Below, piece after piece: positions 5,971-8,768 of a DNA stretch of 8,768 nt. The position numbers were made by a program, and so were the translations under genes. Source of the DNA: an uncultured Prevotellaceae bacterium (GTDB lineage: Bacteria; Bacteroidota; Bacteroidia; Bacteroidales; Bacteroidaceae); contig CAMWRK010000081.1 of NCBI GenBank assembly GCA_947176655.1, forward strand, positions 1-8,768. The letters are read 5' to 3'. The notes under the pieces are model-generated. The model was not told the origin of the DNA, searched no databases, and worked only from the letters and a program-made list of their open reading frames with translations. Within the stretch, counting starts at the first letter, position 1. The number at the start of each line of letters is the position of its first letter.

Positions 5971-6385
5971 CTAATCTTGATAGTAATTACATACATCGTC
6001 ATAGATGTTTGAGGCTATGGAAGTTGCATATGTACTTATAACACCTCCTACGGCAGCACCTCCGGCACCACCGATTGCAGCAGCAGCACTAGTTATGACA
6101 GATGACAAGGTAAGTTTCAGGTAAGTTTTAGCAATATCTTTTGTGTATTTATTACCACATAATATGTCGTATACTATACGTCCAGATTTATCTTCATGCC
6201 GTTTAACAGAAAGGTTGACGAGTGTTTTCGACTGCTGTGAATTATCATCTTCGATAACAAAAGTATTACCATAAGAAACAAGGTATACACCATCTTTGAT
6301 TTTAGTCCGCTTTTGCGCATCTGCATTATTTGGAATCATCAACAACGCGAATATGGCAATAATTACCCCAAATATTTTTTTTCAT
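5971..6385 (-). pseudogene. Exported glycine-zipper protein gene, frameshifted in an A8 run
   Basis: I do not recognise a named family. The only well-placed ATG (6385-6383, 10 bases after the OmpA-like gene) is followed by eight A residues (6382-6375). Read as it stands it gives 19 residues (MKKNIWGNYCHIRVVDDSK) and a stop. With seven A residues it joins a long open frame and gives a perfect signal peptide, MKKIFGVIIAIFALLMIP then NNADAQ, and a 137-residue product. The mature part has a beta-like section (DGVYLVSYGNTFVIEDD), a basic middle, and a C-terminal hydrophobic glycine zipper (AAAAIGGAGGAAVGGVIS), ending DDVCNYYQD. Glycine zippers are known to pack in membranes; what this one does is unknown. 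Possible explanations are a real frameshift, slippage during replication or transcription at A8, or a homopolymer sequencing error. In the present frame only internal starts such as TTG at 6345 exist, and these would lose the signal peptide. Confidence 0.6.
6375..6382 (-). repeat. A8 homopolymer directly after a start codon
   Basis: Eight consecutive A residues on the minus strand (T8 on the plus strand) start at codon 2 of the glycine-zipper gene. Seven would keep the frame open. Tracts of this length are prone to slippage by DNA and RNA polymerases, and to base-calling errors. Confidence 0.8.
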
Positions 6386-6395
6386 TGTAGTAAAT

Positions 6396-6880
6396 TTATT
6401 GAAGAATTGTGAAACTTAATCTACGATTCTGCTTTCTATTTTCACAAGAATTATTCTCCACTATTGGTTCGCTTTCACCTCCCGTGATTGTTGAGATTCT
6501 CTCGGCAGAAATACCTTTTTCAACTAAATATGCTTTTGCCGTATCTGCACGACGGAGTCCGACACGTTCATTGACGGATTTATATCCGATATTACAGGTA
6601 TGCCCTTTAATCTGGAGTGAAAGATCTGAATAATTGTTCAAAACTTCTGCGATATTATCAAGAGACTTCTTTTGCTCGTCATTGAGGCCGGTATCATCAA
6701 AAGCATACTCATTAATAACGTTTGTCATGGCTGATTCAATAGCATTTTCCTTTGCTATTCTTTCTCTCTCGAGTCTCTCTGCTTCTTCTTGTGCCGCTAC
6801 TTCTTCTGATGTGGGATCTGCTGGGATTTGTAACTGGTCATCCGTATTCAAAATAACTTCTGCGACTTCCTCTATCTGAT
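6396..6880 (-). pseudogene. OmpA-like peptidoglycan-binding protein, 5'-truncated
   Basis: The frame is open up to 6908, but I trust it only to about 6880, where another gene's coding sequence takes over. The C-terminal half is an OmpA/MotB domain that binds the peptide of peptidoglycan: IKGHTCNIG (100-108 of the 170-codon frame), NERVGLRRADTAKAYLVEKGI (113-133), RISTITGGESEP and ENRKQNRRLSF (156-166). R120 matches the conserved diaminopimelate-binding Arg; the partner Asp of GHTD is Cys (C105), and C155 could pair with it. Before the domain is an acidic, helix-forming stretch (EEVAAQEEAERLERERIAKE). No signal peptide exists in the frame, although such proteins act in the periplasm, so the N-terminus is missing. 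It is the first gene of a minus-strand set; the next begins 10 bases after its stop. It might still be expressed by read-through, but export is unlikely. Confidence 0.7.
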
Positions 6881-7418
6881 CAAGAAAATGGCAGAGAGTG
6901 TGAAGCAACCGTTGTCGTATAACAGGCTGAAGAATGTAATCGTGGCAACGGGGTCGCCCATCAGTGTGCCTACTACGATAGACTATGTGGACTACGCCTC
7001 TGACAGTTGGCTGATACTACCCATGGAGAACGAGGTAGGAAAGTTGACGGAGAAGGAGACACAGAAAAAGTACTATTTTATCGACAACGGTTTGTTGAAC
7101 CTGTTCCTGATCAACTCAGAGACATCACTATTGGAAAACATGGTGGCGGTGGAACTGTGCAGGCGATTTGGCAAGGAGAATGTGTTTTTCCTGAAAGCGG
7201 AGAAGGAGATAGTTTTCATGGTTCCTGACGAGAAGTTGGCCATACAGGTGTCCTACAGCATCAAGGATGAGACCACTTACAACATGGAGGTGCCGCCATT
7301 GGCGAAATATGCCAAGGCGCATGAGGACTGGAAGTGCCTGCTGATTACGTATGACGAGGAGGCCATGGAAGAGGGAATACCTGTGGTTCCGGTTTGGAAG
7401 TGGCTGATGGAGTTGTGA
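6861..7418 (+). pseudogene. C-terminal half of an AAA_14/DUF4143 ATPase
   Basis: The protein family consists of standalone AAA-type ATPases common in Bacteroidales, with an N-terminal ATPase domain (Walker A and B) and a C-terminal DUF4143 domain that resembles a nuclease fold. Only the C-terminal part is here: LIKKMAESVKQPLSYNRLKN, the hallmark KYYFIDNGLLNLFL (61-74 counted from the ATG at 6888), LLENMVAVEL (81-90), AIQVSYSI (118-125) and a normal end PVWKWLMEL. Walker motifs are absent. Family-like sequence begins before the ATG at 6888, at about 6861, so the frame enters from truncated coding DNA rather than a true start. The EVDF-type motif reads EIVF here. It is head to head with the truncated OmpA-like gene, overlapping at the break. 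Family function is poorly defined; some members sit in mobile or defence DNA. The remnant cannot hydrolyse ATP. Confidence 0.75.
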
Positions 7419-7539
7419 GTTTTTGGGGAAGGACTGCAAGAAGTCCCAAAACCTTGCCGACAGGGCGTGTGTTGTCTATGCGCTGAGTGCCAATGTCTTA
7501 CTAAATGATAAGATTGAGGAATTTGGCAAGTACTACTAA
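7414..7539 (+). other. Possible coding remnant after the ATPase fragment
   Basis: A frame offset from the ATPase reads CEFLGKDCKKSQNLADRACV, continues VYALSANVLLNDKIEEFGKYY and stops with TAA at 7537-7539. Its composition looks protein-like and helical, but it has no start codon or promoter and I recognise no family. It could be the tail of another lost gene or chance. Nothing else is visible between 7419 and 7552. Confidence 0.2.
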
Positions 7540-7552
7540 GAATGATTAATCT

Positions 7553-8308
7553 TTAGAGTTTCCCCTCCTTTTTAGGATAAATAAAGCGTGCGAGTCCATA
7601 AATATAGCGGCGGAAACCGGGGCGGTAATCCAAAAGACGGTCAAACCATTCGAGATGTGGATTTGCTAACTTTACCACGTATCCAACATAAAACATGGCA
7701 AAGAGTGTACCGGGACCTACAACAGTCCATGGCCATACACCAAAAAAGTAAAAACCGGAAATGACGGCCAACACTACCAATGTAGTATCAACAATCATTT
7801 TAACAAACGGAAATGGCTTACCGGATACCCGAGAGATAGCGACCTGTATGCCCTCTCCGGGCATTGTTACCGACCCACACCTGATTTCAATGGCTACGGC
7901 ACATCCAAGAATGGTTGCTCCTATGAATTGAGCGATTATCTGGCAGGGAAGTGCTCGGTATGTTGAAAAGAAAGACGTAAGCCACATATTAAGGTCAAGT
8001 AGGCTCCCGAATACGAATCCAATCAACAGCTGAAAAAGCTGTATGCTTTCAAATCTCTTACGTAGCACCAGAATCTGGGCTGCAACCAAAATGACATTCA
8101 TTATATTGGTGTAATTTCCTATGGTCAATCCGGGAGTAAGCCCCGCTTCGCCAGCCAGACTGAACGACATGGGAATAGAGGATATTACACCGCTCCCAAG
8201 GTTTGACCGCACACACAGTGCAACCCCAAAAGTCATGAAAAACATGGAAATGAGCAAAAAAATGTGCTGCCAAATAAATCCGATTATCTTTTCTTTGTTC
8301 TTGTTCAT
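7553..8308 (-). CDS. YczE/YitT-like integral membrane protein
   Basis: A polytopic inner-membrane protein of 251 residues. Hydrophobic segments lie at about 11-33, 67-83, 90-110, 119-141, 169-190 and 197-215, so about six membrane passes. It resembles the YczE/YitT-type (DUF6198-like) family: an N-terminal segment followed by RSNLGSG (34-40), a loop with VTMPGEGIQVAISRVSGKPF (147-166), then a conserved Lys before the next helix (VKMIVDTTLVV, 169-179). The C-terminus is basic and cytoplasmic-looking. Substrate and role are unknown; some relatives are treated as transporters or accessory factors of peptide synthesis. The ATG at 8308 is chosen because the frame upstream, though open to 8467, crosses the promoter and a DNA repeat and gives a non-membrane-like Cys/Val stretch. 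It is a single gene convergent with the ATPase fragment, with G+C content lower than the housekeeping genes. Confidence 0.75.
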   Translation of the reverse strand: MNKNKEKIIGFIWQHIFLLISMFFMTFGVALCVRSNLGSGVISSIPMSFSLAGEAGLTPGLTIGNYTNIMNVILVAAQILVLRKRFESIQLFQLLIGFVFGSLLDLNMWLTSFFSTYRALPCQIIAQFIGATILGCAVAIEIRCGSVTMPGEGIQVAISRVSGKPFPFVKMIVDTTLVVLAVISGFYFFGVWPWTVVGPGTLFAMFYVGYVVKLANPHLEWFDRLLDYRPGFRRYIYGLARFIYPKKEGKL

Positions 8309-8341
8309 TATAACAGAGGTGCGTTTTTCTACTTGTAAGTG

Positions 8342-8349
8342 CAAAGTTA
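8342..8349 (-). promoter_or_regulatory. Predicted -7 element of the membrane-protein gene
   Basis: On the minus strand TAACTTTG matches TAnnTTTG and lies 33 bases upstream of the ATG, giving a leader of about 25-30 bases. TTTG copies for a -33 element come from the adjacent tandem repeat but at spacings of 14, 23 and 32 bases, none at the usual 19-21. Confidence 0.55.
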
Positions 8350-8361
8350 AGCAATAAAAAT

Positions 8362-8388
8362 GACAAACTAGACAAACTAGACAAACCT
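8362..8388. repeat. 9-bp tandem repeat upstream of the -7 element
   Basis: GACAAACTA occurs at 8362-8370 and 8371-8379, followed by GACAAACCT at 8380-8388 (7 of 9 identical). On the minus strand each unit supplies TTTGTC. The array covers the -33 region of the membrane-protein promoter. Confidence 0.8.
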
Positions 8389-8408
8389 GTGTTTCTTTTA
8401 CAGACAAC

Positions 8409-8453
8409 AGGACATGCGCTCGACTTTGACAGGTCAAGTGCTTGTCCTTTTTT
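8409..8453 (+). terminator. Hairpin plus T-run without an obvious gene
   Basis: AGGACA (8409-8414) pairs with TGTCCT (8443-8448); beyond a T/T mismatch the stem continues with GCGCT against AGTGC (one G-T pair) and, after another mismatch, GACTT against AGGTC (wobble pairs included). Six T residues (8448-8453) follow, the first within the stem. It has the form of a plus-strand intrinsic terminator, but the nearest plus-strand coding sequence ends at 7418. Confidence 0.5.
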
Positions 8454-8557
8454 CTTGTAACTACCAATCGGGAAACCGATAACAGTGGCTCAGTGGCGGA
8501 ACAGGGTGGAAAACATTTGTGCTATGCCGGCGACATTTAGTAGACTTCTCTCTCTCG

Positions 8558-8579
8558 CGTGCGTGCGAGCTCACGCACG
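8558..8579. repeat. 8-bp inverted repeat
   Basis: CGTGCGTG (8558-8565) and CACGCACG (8572-8579) are perfectly complementary around CGAGCT. It is preceded by a short CT repeat (8546-8556). No T-run follows, so a terminator is unlikely; it could be a protein-binding site or cruciform. No function is visible. Confidence 0.5.
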
Positions 8580-8768
8580 TACATTATGTATGGGGAGTAC
8601 GCCGGATGAGAAATGGGTGGGGAAAGTAAGGACGGATGAAGGGGGGGCTGCGAGACACCTATTTCAGGACGGCATGACGTGCGTTTGTGCACCGCGAAAG
8701 CGAGATAACTATTTGCGGTACAATAAGATACAAGTGAGGCTACGTAAAGAATGAAGACACTGTGAGCA

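Larger units (their letters stand above)
8309..8768. other. Gene-free right end of the window
   Basis: About 460 bases without a gene I can support. It contains the promoter and 9-bp tandem repeats of the membrane-protein gene, a terminator-like hairpin (8409-8453), a small GNRA-type hairpin (ATCGG-GAAA-CCGAT, 8467-8480), an 8-bp inverted repeat (8558-8579) and a G7 run (8641-8647). A plus-strand frame at 8485-8754 is open but looks like chance. No tRNA or other RNA gene was recognised. Confidence 0.5.

Noticed and set aside
5333..7552. Insertion sequence or integrase boundary for the accessory segment
   Set aside because: No transposase, recombinase, terminal inverted repeats or target duplications were visible, despite the change in composition.
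7533..7557. Small hairpin with a bulge at the junction of the convergent genes (CTAAGA ... TCTTTAG)
   Set aside because: Only about six weak pairs, overlapping the stop codon and without a T-run, so not supported as a terminator.
8309..8467. N-terminal extension of the membrane protein
   Set aside because: It crosses the -7 element, the tandem repeat and a hairpin; the translation is not family-like.
8484..8502. tRNA-like D-arm sequence (GGCTCAGTGGCGGAAC)
   Set aside because: No anticodon arm, T-arm or acceptor stem could be folded around it.
8485..8754. 89-codon plus-strand frame at the right end
   Set aside because: It covers an inverted repeat, a CT run and a G7 run, shows no recognisable domain, and has no promoter or plausible coding pattern.
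1..8768. CRISPR array or retron-like structure
   Set aside because: No regularly spaced direct repeats of suitable length and no reverse transcriptase or cas-like coding sequence.

Overview
The window looks chromosomal and comes from a member of the Bacteroidota, most likely order Bacteroidales (Prevotellaceae, Muribaculaceae or Bacteroidaceae; I cannot choose between them). The evidence is a GreA whose N-terminus (MAYMSQKGYDD) matches the form I know from Bacteroides, a Bacteroidales-type AAA/DUF4143 ATPase, absence of strong Shine-Dalgarno sequences, and several copies of the Bacteroidota -7 promoter element TAnnTTTG placed just upstream of genes.

Left part (1-5332) is conserved housekeeping DNA. 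It holds the 3' end of a gene for a small basic exported protein (1-420). Next is a single-domain mannose-1-phosphate guanylyltransferase (545-1606), which makes GDP-mannose for surface glycans. A bidirectional terminator (about 1695-1729) separates it from a convergent pair on the minus strand, greA (2139-2609) and a HIT-family hydrolase (1745-2134), 4 bases apart. Divergent from greA is pnp (2924-5203), polynucleotide phosphorylase with an Arg/Gly-rich tail, closed by a strong intrinsic terminator (5299-5332). greA and pnp each have a promoter with the same -7 octamer, TACCTTTG, on opposite strands. GreA and PNPase link transcript elongation with RNA decay.

Middle part (5333-7552) is accessory, visibly richer in A+T and damaged. 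A minus-strand mini-operon holds an OmpA-like peptidoglycan-binding protein without its 5' end (6396-about 6880), an exported protein with a C-terminal glycine zipper whose start codon is put out of frame by an A8 run (5971-6385), and a small exported protein interrupted by one in-frame TAA (5623-5967). Head to head with the OmpA-like gene is the C-terminal half of an AAA/DUF4143 ATPase on the plus strand (about 6861-7418). Both genes lose their 5' ends at the same place (about 6845-6890), which points to one deletion or rearrangement.

Right part (7553-8768) holds a YczE/YitT-like integral membrane protein on the minus strand, with a good -7 element and a 9-bp tandem repeat just upstream. About 460 bases of noncoding DNA follow, with a strong hairpin plus T-run that has no obvious gene to terminate.

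The most interesting material is the three-gene envelope-protein cassette at 5623-6880. It could be a decaying accessory system, or one with switchable expression (homopolymer slippage, stop readthrough). The sequence alone cannot separate these, nor exclude a sequencing error in the A8 run.
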